From an uncultured Sphingomonadales bacterium (GTDB lineage Bacteria > Pseudomonadota > Alphaproteobacteria > Sphingomonadales > Sphingomonadaceae), in the NCBI GenBank assembly GCA_903868245.1, contig CAIPUN010000092.1, positions 1 to 39,102 on the forward strand: DNA of 39,102 nucleotides, in the 5' to 3' direction. The position numbers and the translations under genes were made by a program. Each line of letters starts with the position of its first letter. Within the stretch, counting starts at the first letter, position 1. The notes under the pieces were generated by a model, which did no database searches, was not told the DNA's origin, and saw only the letters and a list, made by a program, of their open reading frames with translations. Of the stretch, positions 9,257 through 17,280 are shown piece after piece.

Positions 9257-9721
9257 TCAGTCGTCGCGTGATACCCGTTCTTGACGTTCGTGGCGTTCTT
9301 GCGCCTCCAGCGTCATGGTTGCGATCGGCCTTGCGCGTAGGCGTGCGAGCGAGATAGGTTCGCCAGTCACTTGGCAGTAACCATATTCGCCCTCAGTGAT
9401 GCGGCGCAAGGCGGCGTCAATCTTCGCAACAAGTTTACGTTGACGGTCGCGGGTCCGCAGTTCGATGCCCCAATCGGTCTCACTCGAAGCGCGGTCGTTA
9501 AGATCTGGCTCGCGCATCGGGCCATCCTGAAGCTGGTTCAATGTACCTTGCGCTTCTGCCAAGATGCTATTCTTCCAGTCAACAAGCTGTTTTTCAAAGT
9601 ATTTCAGTTGCCGTTCATTCATGAACGGCTCGTCGTGGCTAGGCACATATGATTCATCAATGCCAAAGTCAGAGGCGCTTGTTCCGCTGATCGTGTCTTG
9701 AGGCTTGGCGCTTACGCCCAT
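9257..9721 (-). CDS. dksA: RNA polymerase-binding transcription factor DksA (reduced zinc finger)
   Basis: DksA binds in the RNA polymerase secondary channel and works with ppGpp to control rRNA and amino-acid promoters. The 154-residue protein has the coiled-coil with the tip NDRASSE (Asp76, Ala78 match the functional Asp/Ala of E. coli DksA), the conserved ELRTRDRQRKL helix, and a C-terminal globular part YGYCQVTGEPI..RLRARP. Only one cysteine exists in the whole protein (Cys116), so the classical four-Cys zinc finger cannot form. This type is common in Alphaproteobacteria. The start has GGTGGAG upstream on the minus strand. An N-terminal extension of about 30 residues before the coiled coil is poor in recognisable motifs. 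Confidence 0.9.
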   Translation of the reverse strand: MGVSAKPQDTISGTSASDFGIDESYVPSHDEPFMNERQLKYFEKQLVDWKNSILAEAQGTLNQLQDGPMREPDLNDRASSETDWGIELRTRDRQRKLVAKIDAALRRITEGEYGYCQVTGEPISLARLRARPIATMTLEAQERHERQERVSRDD

Positions 9722-10005
9722 CCTAATTCTCCACCCTGGGGCAGGCCCTCCAGAACGAAGGAGCCTGCGTCCAATCCACTCTTGGCGGCGCTATAGACTC
9801 GCGCCAAATACGGCACAAGCCAAATGTGACGTGGTAACGTCAATCGGTCAAAGACTGCGGAAGGGTGCGCTACTTGCACCTGCGTACAGTGCTACTGGCA
9901 TGGAAGTTATGGCAAGACCCATTGGCTATGTGCAGGGCAAACGCCGCCAACTTTCCGTCGCATTTTTCATTGCGAAACGGCCACTCGCGGGGCATAGGCT
10001 GCTTG
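9722..10005. promoter_or_regulatory. Divergent dksA/serS intergenic region with a 6-bp dyad
   Basis: This 284-base gap holds the promoters of dksA (minus) and serS (plus). A perfect inverted repeat TGACGT-GGTA-ACGTCA lies at 9827-9842, about 105 bases from the dksA start and about 165 bases from serS. A second weaker dyad is TTGGCG...CGCCAA around 9783-9808. Neither matches a binding site I can name. Frames open through this gap (9705-10013 and the upstream extension of serS) have no ribosome binding site and no recognisable sequence, so I do not call a gene here. Confidence 0.35.
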
Positions 10006-11286
10006 ATGCATGACCTAAAATATATCCGGGAAAATCCGAAAGACTTTGATGCGGCTTTAGCGCGACGGGGCGCTGCGCCCGTTGCTGCATCCATTGTTAC
10101 TCTGGATGAAAATCGGCGCGCAATCTTGACTGAGATGCAAAATGCCCAGGCCCGCCGCAACGATGCGTCTAAATCCATAGGTGCAGCCATGGGCAAGGGC
10201 GATACCGCAACAGCTGAAGCGTTGAAAGCCGAAGTTGCGCAGTTGAAAGACACGTTGCCGCAGTTGGAAGAGCGCGAACGGGCGGCGGGCATTGAACTTG
10301 ATGCCTTGCTTGCAGGCTTGCCAAATTTGCCATCTGCGGACACGCCAGATGGCGCAGATGAGACCGAAAATGTCGAAATTGCGCGCTGGGGCGAACCACG
10401 CGATTTTGATTTCGAGCCGCGCGACCATGCTGATATCGGTCCTGCGCTTGGCCTTGATTTTGAAACGGGTGTTGCCATTTCGGGCGCGCGGTTCACCTTC
10501 ATGCGTGGTCAGATGGCGCGCTTGAACCGCGCGCTTGGCCAATTCATGCTCGACCATCAGACGGCGCAGCGCGGCTACACAGAGTGCGCTACGCCATATC
10601 TGGTGCGACAGGAATCTTTGTTTGGAACAGGGCAGCTTCCTAAATTTGCCGAAGACAATTTTCAGACTACCGATGGCCGCTGGCTCATTCCAACGGCTGA
10701 AGTTTCGCTGACCAACAGTGTGCGAGAACAGATTTTAGACGAAAGTGTTTTGCCAATCCGGCTGACGGCGCTGACCCCATGTTTCCGCTCCGAAGCAGGT
10801 GCCGCGGGCCGCGATACCAAGGGCCTTATCCGCCAGCATCAGTTTGAAAAGGTGGAGCTAGTCTCCATCGTGCGGCCCGAAGACAGTGTGGCAGAGCATG
10901 AACGCATGGTAGAAAGCGCCGAAGGCATTTTGCAAGCGCTTGAATTGCCGTATCGAAAGATGCTGCTGTGCACGGGTGATATGGGTGCAAGCGCGCGGCG
11001 GACATATGATCTCGAGGTATGGTTACCAGGCCAAGGGCTATACCGCGAAATCTCCAGCTGCTCGAACTGCGGTGACTGGCAGGCACGGCGGATGAATACC
11101 CGTTACCGTCCAGCCGAAGGCAAAGGAAATGTGTTCGTCCATACGCTGAATGGCTCTGGTCTTGCTGTGGGCCGCACACTCGTTGCCGTGCTTGAAAATC
11201 ATCAGCAGGCTGATGGCAGTGTCATCATTCCGACCGCTTTGCTGCCCTATATGGGTGGTCTCACAAAGTTGGAGGCGACTGCCTAA
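10006..11286 (+). CDS. serS: Serine--tRNA ligase
   Basis: Charges tRNA-Ser (and selenocysteine tRNA where present) with serine. The 426-residue length is standard. The N-terminal [11 protein letters not shown] is the usual SerRS start and is followed by the long tRNA-binding coiled coil (about residues 30-100). The class II catalytic core shows motif 2 as [14 protein letters not shown] and motif 3 as [19 protein letters not shown] 10006 is chosen on this N-terminus; the frame is open 47 codons further upstream without family similarity. No clear Shine-Dalgarno is seen. The stop TAA shares a base with the surE start (TAATG), so the two are coupled. Confidence 0.96.
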   Translation: MHDLKYIRENPKDFDAALARRGAAPVAASIVTLDENRRAILTEMQNAQARRNDASKSIGAAMGKGDTATAEALKAEVAQLKDTLPQLEERERAAGIELDALLAGLPNLPSADTPDGADETENVEIARWGEPRDFDFEPRDHADIGPALGLDFETGVAISGARFTFMRGQMARLNRALGQFMLDHQTAQRGYTECATPYLVRQESLFGTGQLPKFAEDNFQTTDGRWLIPTAEVSLTNSVREQILDESVLPIRLTALTPCFRSEAGAAGRDTKGLIRQHQFEKVELVSIVRPEDSVAEHERMVESAEGILQALELPYRKMLLCTGDMGASARRTYDLEVWLPGQGLYREISSCSNCGDWQARRMNTRYRPAEGKGNVFVHTLNGSGLAVGRTLVAVLENHQQADGSVIIPTALLPYMGGLTKLEATA

Positions 11287-12053
11287 TGCGTATCTTGTTG
11301 ACCAATGACGACGGCGTAAATGCGCCGGGGCTTAAAGTGCTTGAAGCAATTGCCCGCACGATCAGCGATGATATCTGGATCGTGGCGCCTGCGGAGGAAA
11401 ACTCGGGCGCCGGCCATTCGCTTACCCTGACGAAGCCCGTACGCATTCGCCAGCATGGGGATAAGCATTATTCGGTTGCAGGCACCCCGACAGATTCCGT
11501 GATGCTGGGGCTCGGCGTAATCATGAAGGATGCAAAGCCTGACCTGATCTTGTCCGGCGTCAACCGGGGTGCCAATTTGGGTGATGACATCACTTATTCC
11601 GGCACGGTGTCTGCCGCGATGGAAGGGGCGTTGGCGGGCATTCGTTCCATTGCACTGAGCCAAGTCTACAGCAAGGAAGGCATGGCCGATGCTGTTCCAT
11701 TCTCGGCAGCGGAAGCATGGGGCGAGCGCGTACTTCGCCCGCTGCTCGATATGCCGGACACGCCGCGCACATTGACCAATATCAACTTTCCGCCGCTGCT
11801 GCCGCAAGACGTGAAGGGGATCAAAGTCGCCCGTCAAGGTTTTCACGACTATAGCCGGGGGTCAATTGTCAAAGGTACAGACCCACGCGGATATGATTAT
11901 TATTGGTTTGGTCTGCATGGCATGCTGCATACACCGGGCCATGATACCGACCTTGAGGTTATCGAAGATGGTTACATAGCCGTGACCCCGCTTCAACTTG
12001 ACCTGACGCACCATGAATCTTTGGCAACATTGAAGCAAAGATATGGCGCCTAG
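11286..12053 (+). CDS. surE: 5'/3'-nucleotidase SurE
   Basis: Metal-dependent phosphatase acting on nucleoside monophosphates, linked to stationary-phase survival. The 255-residue protein starts [10 protein letters not shown] with the metal-binding Asp8-Asp9 pair and has the canonical SGVNRGANLGDDITYSGT segment and an AGTPTDSV loop. It overlaps serS by one base. In many Alphaproteobacteria serS-surE is followed by pcm (protein-L-isoaspartate methyltransferase); here the next gene is an unrelated convergent DUF1761 gene, so pcm is missing from this place. Confidence 0.95.
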   Translation: MRILLTNDDGVNAPGLKVLEAIARTISDDIWIVAPAEENSGAGHSLTLTKPVRIRQHGDKHYSVAGTPTDSVMLGLGVIMKDAKPDLILSGVNRGANLGDDITYSGTVSAAMEGALAGIRSIALSQVYSKEGMADAVPFSAAEAWGERVLRPLLDMPDTPRTLTNINFPPLLPQDVKGIKVARQGFHDYSRGSIVKGTDPRGYDYYWFGLHGMLHTPGHDTDLEVIEDGYIAVTPLQLDLTHHESLATLKQRYGA

Positions 12054-12062
12054 GCCCGTATT

Positions 12063-12464
12063 TTAATGCCCAAGCATTAGGAAGACCAAACCCATAGCAG
12101 CGTAAAATACGAGCCAATATCCGGCATCAATGGCGAACAACCGGCCTGACTTGCGCGAAAACAGGTAATTGGTGCCAATGGCGGGAATGATATAGCCTAG
12201 CGAAATGCCAACAGATATCATCAGCGTTGATCGCGGATTGGTGTCAAAAAACGCCAATAAATGTCCAAGAAACACGGCTGAAAGCACAGAAAAGGCGAAG
12301 GTCAGGCCGTAGATTTTTAGCATATTGCCGCTACGCAATTGTTCTTCCGTAAATCCATGCTCTGCCATCCATGCTTTCCCGAACAGTGGGCCGTACCACA
12401 GGCCACCAATCAGGAATCCCGTAGCTGCGGCCACCAATATCGCTAACAAATTCGTGTTCGCCAT
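12063..12464 (-). CDS. DUF1761 family integral membrane protein
   Basis: A 133-residue protein with about four hydrophobic membrane segments and the DUF1761 hallmark GGLWYGPLFGKAWM near residues 20-33. Function is unknown. Two adjacent ATG codons (12467 and 12464) follow AGGAG; the second has the better 8-base spacing, so I use 12464. A longer frame to 12491 would run through the ribosome binding site. It is convergent with surE (9 bases between stops) and divergent from rimO. Confidence 0.75.
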   Translation of the reverse strand: MANTNLLAILVAAATGFLIGGLWYGPLFGKAWMAEHGFTEEQLRSGNMLKIYGLTFAFSVLSAVFLGHLLAFFDTNPRSTLMISVGISLGYIIPAIGTNYLFSRKSGRLFAIDAGYWLVFYAAMGLVFLMLGH

Positions 12465-12553
12465 CATGATCTCTCCTGTAACAAAACGCATGATTTATGC
12501 GCTTGTTCGCTAGTCGTGACAAGCGTGCCGAAACGCGCTATGCGCCGGCCATC

Positions 12554-13918
12554 ATGGCAACAATCATTAAAGCAGCGCCGAAAGTCGGCATGGTATCGCT
12601 TGGCTGCCCCAAGGCGCTCGTCGATAGCGAACGGATTCTCACTAAGCTGCGTGCAGACGGCTATGGCCTGTCGCCCGATTATGCAGGTGCCGATGTCGTG
12701 CTCGTCAATACGTGTGGATTTCTCGATTCTGCAAAGGAAGAAAGCCTAGAAGCCATTGGTGAGGCTATAGCGGAAAATGGACGCGTCATCGTGACAGGCT
12801 GCATGGGTAATGAAGCTGATGTTATTCGTGCGCGCTTTCCCGATGTTTTGGCGATTACGGGCGCGCATCAATATGAAGCTGTCGTATCGGCGGTCCATGA
12901 AGCGGCACCTCCGACGCGCGGTGCATTCGTAGATCTGGTGCCTGAAGGCGGATTGAAGCTCACGCCACGTCATTACAGCTATCTGAAAATTTCAGAAGGC
13001 TGCAACCACAGCTGCACATTCTGCATTATTCCGTCCCTGCGCGGAAAGCTCTCCAGTCGTCGCATTGACGCCGTGCTGCGTGAGGCAGAGAAGCTGGTTT
13101 CTGCCGGTACCAAGGAACTGTTGGTCATCTCGCAAGACACATCAGCTTATGGTGTCGATACACGGCATGAGCCGCGCGAATGGAAGGGGCGTCAGGTTCG
13201 GGCGCATATGACCGATCTTGCGCGCGAATTGGGCAGTCTGCGCACCAGCGATGGCATCGCGCCTTGGGTTCGGCTACATTATGTTTACCCCTATCCCCAT
13301 GTGGATGATGTAATTCCGTTAATGGCGGAAGGGTATTTAACGCCTTATCTCGATATCCCGTTCCAGCACGCGGCGCCGAATGTCCTGAAGGCTATGAAGC
13401 GACCAGCCAATGAAGCCAAGGTGCTTGAACGCATTCGCAAATGGCGCGGTATTGCGCCTGACATCGCCATACGTTCAAGTTTTGTTGTCGGCTTTCCCGG
13501 CGAAACAGAATCGGACTTTGAATATCTACTCGATTGGCTCGAGGAAGCGCAGCTAGACCGTGTTGGTGCGTTCCGCTTTGAACCTGTGGACGGTGCGCGG
13601 GCGAATGACTTGCCTGACCCCGTGCCTGAAGAGGTCAAGGAAGAGCGGTTCCAGCGTATCATGGCGAAAACAGCTTCAATCAGTGCCGCCAAGCTTGCGG
13701 CAAAGGTTGGTCGCAACATTCCCGTTATAATCGACGAAATCGGCGACATGGATGAAGACAACAGCATCGGTGCGACTGGTCGATCTCAGGCCGATGCGCC
13801 TGAAATCGACGGGCATGTTTATCTGCGCGATGTCGCGGCAACGTTGAAGGCCGGCGATGTCGTGATGGTCAATATCGAAGATGCCGACGAGCACGACCTG
13901 TTTGGAGTGATCGCCTGA
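12554..13918 (+). CDS. rimO: Ribosomal protein S12 (aspartate)-methylthiotransferase RimO
   Basis: Radical-SAM enzyme that adds a methylthio group to the conserved Asp of ribosomal protein S12. From ATG 12554 the protein has 454 residues. The N-terminal UPF0004 domain carries the three auxiliary cluster Cys (Cys18 in [10 protein letters not shown], Cys54 in NTCGF, Cys83 in GCMG). The radical-SAM motif is CNHSCTFC (Cys150, 154, 157), and a TRAM domain ends the protein. [12 protein letters not shown] marks RimO rather than MiaB. The frame also opens at ATG 12497; neither start has a good ribosome binding site, and 12554 is chosen because the extra 19 residues are basic and not conserved-looking. 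The stop at 13916-13918 abuts the stop of the opposing gene with no gap. Confidence 0.94.
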   Translation: MATIIKAAPKVGMVSLGCPKALVDSERILTKLRADGYGLSPDYAGADVVLVNTCGFLDSAKEESLEAIGEAIAENGRVIVTGCMGNEADVIRARFPDVLAITGAHQYEAVVSAVHEAAPPTRGAFVDLVPEGGLKLTPRHYSYLKISEGCNHSCTFCIIPSLRGKLSSRRIDAVLREAEKLVSAGTKELLVISQDTSAYGVDTRHEPREWKGRQVRAHMTDLARELGSLRTSDGIAPWVRLHYVYPYPHVDDVIPLMAEGYLTPYLDIPFQHAAPNVLKAMKRPANEAKVLERIRKWRGIAPDIAIRSSFVVGFPGETESDFEYLLDWLEEAQLDRVGAFRFEPVDGARANDLPDPVPEEVKEERFQRIMAKTASISAAKLAAKVGRNIPVIIDEIGDMDEDNSIGATGRSQADAPEIDGHVYLRDVAATLKAGDVVMVNIEDADEHDLFGVIA

Positions 13919-14728
13919 TTATTTCCGCTTTGGCGGTAGCGGGAAGAATCCTGATGTGCGCGCGACATAATCGGCATATTCGGGCCGCGTCTTCTTCATG
14001 CCGCGTTCCAATAAAGGCTTTCCCGACCACCGGGTCAGGGTGAATGTCAAGAATATCGGGCCAATGATGCTGATCCATCCCGCGAGCCCTGTTTCGCAAG
14101 CGATGAGCCAAATGCCCCACCATGTGCAGGCATCACCAAAATAATTGGGGTGGCGCGTATAGCGCCACAGGCCGGTATCAAGAACCTTGCCCTTATTGGC
14201 CGGATTGGCGCGGAACGCGTTAAGCTGCGCATCACCGATGGTTTCAAACAATATGCCGATGATCGCAATGATTGTGCCGATTAATGCCAACGGGCCTAGC
14301 AATGTGTACCCGCCTTCGCTTGCCCAAATACCAAGCTGCGCAGGCAGGGAGGTTATGAAAAGTAGAGGTGCTTGTGTAAGAAACACGGAGAGCAAAGACG
14401 TTTTGTTCCAACTCCAGCCTTTCTTTTCCATCACGCTGCCCATGATTTTAGCGTAGCGCGGATCTTCGCCATGCGCGCGCCAACGTGTCCATAGATGAAA
14501 GGTGAGACGCAGGCCCCAAAGGCTTGTTAGTCCAAGCAACAGGTGGGACCGCGCATCGGGCGTGCTTGATTGCGCCCAAGTCGCCCAGGCCAGTAACACC
14601 ATCCCGAATGCCCAAAAGGCATCGATGAATGACACATCCCTAATTTTGACGGAGTAAGCCCATAAGGCAAGAATAACGGTGAGCAACGCCGCCGCATTGA
14701 TAAGCATCGTCGAACCAAAATCAGTCAT
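13919..14728 (-). CDS. DUF1295 membrane protein, steroid 5-alpha-reductase-like
   Basis: A 269-residue protein with about six or seven membrane helices. The C-terminal part has the DUF1295/isoprenylcysteine methyltransferase-like pattern, LDTGLWRYTRHPNYFGD followed by WWGIWL, with the conserved RxxRHPNYFGD that binds NADPH or SAM in related families. The exact substrate is unknown. Its start overlaps the stop of the upstream acyltransferase gene by 4 bases, so the two form an operon, probably acting on lipids. Its stop codon directly abuts that of rimO, leaving no room for a terminator. Confidence 0.82.
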   Translation of the reverse strand: MTDFGSTMLINAAALLTVILALWAYSVKIRDVSFIDAFWAFGMVLLAWATWAQSSTPDARSHLLLGLTSLWGLRLTFHLWTRWRAHGEDPRYAKIMGSVMEKKGWSWNKTSLLSVFLTQAPLLFITSLPAQLGIWASEGGYTLLGPLALIGTIIAIIGILFETIGDAQLNAFRANPANKGKVLDTGLWRYTRHPNYFGDACTWWGIWLIACETGLAGWISIIGPIFLTFTLTRWSGKPLLERGMKKTRPEYADYVARTSGFFPLPPKRK

Positions 14729-15330
14729 GCATCGTCCCTCGCAAATATTTCAGTCATTCCTTTGGCTGGGTATTTTGGTTTAACCTTGGCGTAGATTTCT
14801 GCAACCTTCGCCATATCGGCTTTATAATCGCCGGTCGGCCAGATCGCTGGACCGAGCCCGCCAGTTTTGGAACCATAATCCATCATGCCTACCACGAGGG
14901 GCACGCCGGCGCCCATTGCGATATGATAAAAGCCGGTTTTCCAAGCCTTAACCGTGCCGCGTGTTCCCTCCGGCGCGATGGTCAGCATGAATTCGTCGCG
15001 GCGACTGAATTCATCAATCATCTGCTGCACATAATTACGGTTTGAACTACGATCGACAGGAACGCCGCCCATATCGAGCATGAAGTTTGTAAATGGCCAT
15101 CGGAAAAGCGACATTTTGGCCATGAAATGTGGTTTAATTCCTAAATCGTCGGTGAGCCCTAGAAAATAGACAAAATCCCAGTTGCTAGTGTGTGGCGCAG
15201 CGATCAGCACGAATTTGCGCGGTTCAGGTACCACGCCATGGGCATGCCAACCTGCGCTTTTGTAAACCCCCACCAGTGCCCGCCTGAATAGCCGAGACAA
15301 CCAGCTAGGCTGGCGTTCATTCAACGACAT
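14725..15330 (-). CDS. PlsC-like 1-acyl-glycerol-3-phosphate acyltransferase family protein
   Basis: A 201-residue acyltransferase of the PlsC/LPLAT superfamily. The catalytic motif is HTSNWD (His47 to Asp52) and the glycerophosphate-binding motif is EGTR (121-124). It lacks the N-terminal membrane helices of full-length PlsC and belongs to the shorter 1-acyl-sn-glycerol-3-phosphate acyltransferase group, so the true acceptor is uncertain. ATG 15330 is selected because GGGGGAGGA stands 8 bases before it; the frame is open to 15405, but that would overlap the divergent KAS III promoter. It is followed by the DUF1295 gene with a 4-base overlap. Confidence 0.83.
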   Translation of the reverse strand: MSLNERQPSWLSRLFRRALVGVYKSAGWHAHGVVPEPRKFVLIAAPHTSNWDFVYFLGLTDDLGIKPHFMAKMSLFRWPFTNFMLDMGGVPVDRSSNRNYVQQMIDEFSRRDEFMLTIAPEGTRGTVKAWKTGFYHIAMGAGVPLVVGMMDYGSKTGGLGPAIWPTGDYKADMAKVAEIYAKVKPKYPAKGMTEIFARDDA

Positions 15331-15449
15331 TAAGATATTCCTCCCCCAAAGCTCACATAACGACGTTACAATGCATTTCAAACGGCTTGTTTCGCAAATA
15401 CGCAAAGGCTAGGCATCTGCACGCAATAAAAATTAACGCGGGAATTTAC

Positions 15450-16589
15450 ATGTCGCAACATGCACAGGGTGTCACTCCAGTTATTTCTTCGACCGGATTA
15501 TTCACCCCATCGGATACTATCAGCAATGAGGAATTGGTCGCGAGCTTCAATGCTTACGCCGACCGCTACAACGCAGCCAACCCCGATGCAGAGCCACTCA
15601 CGCATAGCTCGGTTGAATTTGTCGAGAAGGCTAGCGGGATAAAATCCCGGCATGTGATGGATAAAAGCGCCATCGTTGACCCTGACATCATGGAGCCACG
15701 TTACCCCGAACGGCCAAATGACGAAATTTCGTTAATGGCTGAAATCGGTGTAGCGGCCTGCCGCGATGCCTTGGAGCGCGCCGGACGGAGTATTGAAGAT
15801 GTAGATGCCGTTTTATGTGCCGCGTCGAATTTGCAGCGCGCTTATCCTGCCATGGCGGTCGAGATCCAACATGAGCTTGGTATGCAGCGCGGCTTTGGCT
15901 TTGATATGAATGTTGCCTGCTCTTCAGCGACGTTCGGCATTCAAACTGCTGCTGACTATATCCGCAGCGGTAATGCGCGTTCGGTTTTGGTCGTAAATCC
16001 CGAAATCACTTCAGGACATCTTAACTGGCGCGACCGCGACAGTCACTTCATCTTTGGTGATGTGGCTACAGCTATATTGGTTGAGGCCAAGGACATAGCG
16101 CCTGCGCAACATTGGGAAATTCTTGGTACGCGGCTGAAAACGCAATTCTCGAACAATATCCGTAACAATTTTGGTTTCCTTAATCGCGCACACGGGCAAG
16201 GTCCGGTCGACCAAAGCGGGCCGCGCAATGACAAGCTGTTCGTTCAAGAGGGCAGGAAGGTGTTTAAGGAGGTTGTGCCGATGGTCGGACAAATGATCGT
16301 TGAACACGCCGAAAGCCTTGGCCTATCGGGATCAAGTCTACGCCGCATGTGGCTGCATCAGGCCAATACAGGCATGAATAGACTGATTGCGCAAAAGGTT
16401 TTGGGGCATGAAGCTAATGAGGACGAAAGTCCCACCGTACTTGATACTTACGCCAACACCTCGAGCGCAGGCTCCATCATTGCCTTCCACAAGCATAATG
16501 CAGACCTAAGCGCAGGAGATGTTGGCTTAATATGCTCATTCGGTGCGGGCTATTCTGCGGGCTCGGTGTTCGTGCGAAAGGTTGCTTAG
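15450..16589 (+). CDS. Beta-ketoacyl-ACP synthase III (KAS III) family protein
   Basis: A 379-residue thiolase-fold condensing enzyme. The Cys-His-Asn triad is present: Cys157 in NVACSSATFG, His303 in WLHQAN, Asn336 in YANTSSAGS. It is about 50 residues longer than E. coli FabH, with insertions around residues 30-90, so it belongs to the extended KAS III branch; it may start fatty acid chains or make another acyl product. ATG 15450 gives an N-terminus MSQHAQGVTPVISSTGLFTP that fits the family; the frame extends upstream to 15387, but that part shows no similarity. The ribosome binding site is weak (GGGAA). It is divergent from the PlsC-like acyltransferase, so both could share a regulatory region (15331-15449). 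Confidence 0.87.
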   Translation: MSQHAQGVTPVISSTGLFTPSDTISNEELVASFNAYADRYNAANPDAEPLTHSSVEFVEKASGIKSRHVMDKSAIVDPDIMEPRYPERPNDEISLMAEIGVAACRDALERAGRSIEDVDAVLCAASNLQRAYPAMAVEIQHELGMQRGFGFDMNVACSSATFGIQTAADYIRSGNARSVLVVNPEITSGHLNWRDRDSHFIFGDVATAILVEAKDIAPAQHWEILGTRLKTQFSNNIRNNFGFLNRAHGQGPVDQSGPRNDKLFVQEGRKVFKEVVPMVGQMIVEHAESLGLSGSSLRRMWLHQANTGMNRLIAQKVLGHEANEDESPTVLDTYANTSSAGSIIAFHKHNADLSAGDVGLICSFGAGYSAGSVFVRKVA

Positions 16590-16650
16590 CCCATTGGGGT
16601 GCGGGCTTACGAGGTAAACGCGGCTGCCAGTTGACGAGGTACCAGTTCCT

Positions 16651-16680
16651 TGCACAATCCGTTCTGTGATGGATTGTGCA
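16651..16680. terminator. Strong stem-loop between convergent KAS III and pspC genes
   Basis: A perfect 10-bp inverted repeat, TGCACAATCC (16651-16660) and GGATTGTGCA (16671-16680), with a 10-base loop. It lies 61 bases after the KAS III stop and 42 bases after the pspC stop. It could end transcription from both sides, but no T-run follows on either strand, so it may instead be a Rho-dependent or RNA-stabilising structure. Confidence 0.5.
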
Positions 16681-16722
16681 GTCGATTTGGTTCGCCCTGC
16701 AATGGCACCTGTCATATCTCAT

Positions 16723-16899
16723 TTAGTCCAGTATCATTGCCAGCAAAATGTAAATCAAAACAGGCGACCCAAAGCCCACAACCGTTGCAACGGCGAAGAT
16801 TAAGCGAATGATCATGGCATCCATGCCTGTCCAATTAGCAAGGCCGGCACAAACGCCGAGAATTTTCTTGTTGGTTTTATCAAGTGTTAAACGTGCCAT
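16723..16899 (-). CDS. pspC: PspC domain protein (58 residues)
   Basis: A short gene that encodes one complete PspC domain. It starts MARLTLDKTNKKILGVCAGLA, where KILGVCAGLA followed by MDAMIIRLIF is the family signature, and ends with a hydrophobic helix FGSPVLIYILLAMIL. PspC proteins sit in the inner membrane and report envelope stress in the phage-shock system. The start is well supported by AAGGAG 8 bases upstream. It is the second of two tiny genes, 35 bases after a 39-residue gene, behind a candidate sigma-54 promoter. No pspA, pspB or pspF is in the window, so this is a stand-alone PspC or a second psp locus. Confidence 0.9.
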   Translation of the reverse strand: MARLTLDKTNKKILGVCAGLANWTGMDAMIIRLIFAVATVVGFGSPVLIYILLAMILD

Positions 16900-16934
16900 T
16901 AAATTTCTCCTTAAATGTGAAATGCGGTGCTGTG

Positions 16935-17054
16935 TTACGCGATGATGGCTGCGGCCGGGACTACGGCAGGTGCCACGCTAGTTCCGATGGTGATGAATGC
17001 GCAGATAACGGCTGCGAAAACTGATAGAATTTGTGTGCGTGCATATTGTGTCAT
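16935..17054 (-). CDS. Small hydrophobic peptide of unknown function (39 residues), upstream of pspC
   Basis: A 39-residue reading frame starting MTQYARTQILSVFAAVICAF and ending PAAAIIA. One basic residue precedes a long hydrophobic stretch, so it is either a single-helix membrane peptide or a secreted one (a signal-peptidase-like VAPA lies near residues 27-30). ATG 17054 has AAGGT about 7 bases upstream. The evidence that it is a gene is the ribosome binding site, its place between a candidate sigma-54 promoter (17103-17121) and pspC with a 35-base gap, and the same orientation. I do not recognise a family. The plus-strand frame across the same bases has no such support. Confidence 0.6.
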   Translation of the reverse strand: MTQYARTQILSVFAAVICAFITIGTSVAPAVVPAAAIIA

Positions 17055-17102
17055 GTTGATTACCTTTGAGATGTCCCGGATCATTCCGGCTATACAAACT
17101 AC

Positions 17103-17121
17103 ATTGCACAGCATGTGCCAA
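17103..17121 (-). promoter_or_regulatory. Candidate sigma-54 (RpoN) promoter for the small-peptide/pspC pair
   Basis: On the minus strand the sequence TTGGCACATGCTGTGCAAT has the invariant GG (17119-17118) and GC (17107-17106) separated by exactly 10 bases. It matches the -24 element TTGGCAC fully and the -12 element TTGCA with one mismatch (GTGCA). Transcription would start about 12 bases after the GC, near 17094, giving a 5' leader of about 40 bases to ATG 17054. Phage-shock genes in other Proteobacteria are driven by sigma-54 with PspF, which fits the pspC gene downstream. Confidence 0.65.
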
Positions 17122-17139
17122 AATTAATATACATATAAA

Positions 17140-17215
17140 TATCAATATTTTAGTTCAATATCAGAGAATTCGTTATATCGGAATAACTGCATATATTGGG
17201 AAATAATGCCAATAT
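17140..17215. promoter_or_regulatory. IHF site and two upstream dyads (candidate enhancer)
   Basis: TATCAATATTTTA at 17140-17152 fits the IHF consensus WATCAANNNNTTR exactly. It lies about 46-58 bases upstream of the predicted sigma-54 start. Further upstream are two perfect inverted repeats: GTTAT-N6-ATAAC (17172-17187) and ATATTGG-N9-CCAATAT (17193-17215), at about -78 to -121, the distance at which PspF-type activators bind in E. coli. The block is AT-rich. It also forms the region upstream of recF (ATG 17281), so a recF promoter must lie close by; none is obvious. Confidence 0.5.
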
Positions 17216-17280
17216 TTGGGGGTGATGAAATGCCAATAGCCGCTTGACCAGAAGTGACCATACTATAGCAGACGCAGATT

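Noticed and set aside
16927-17127. Plus-strand reading frame of 66 codons over the small-peptide gene
   Set aside because: No ribosome binding site and no family likeness; the minus strand has a supported 39-residue gene, promoter and pspC partner here.
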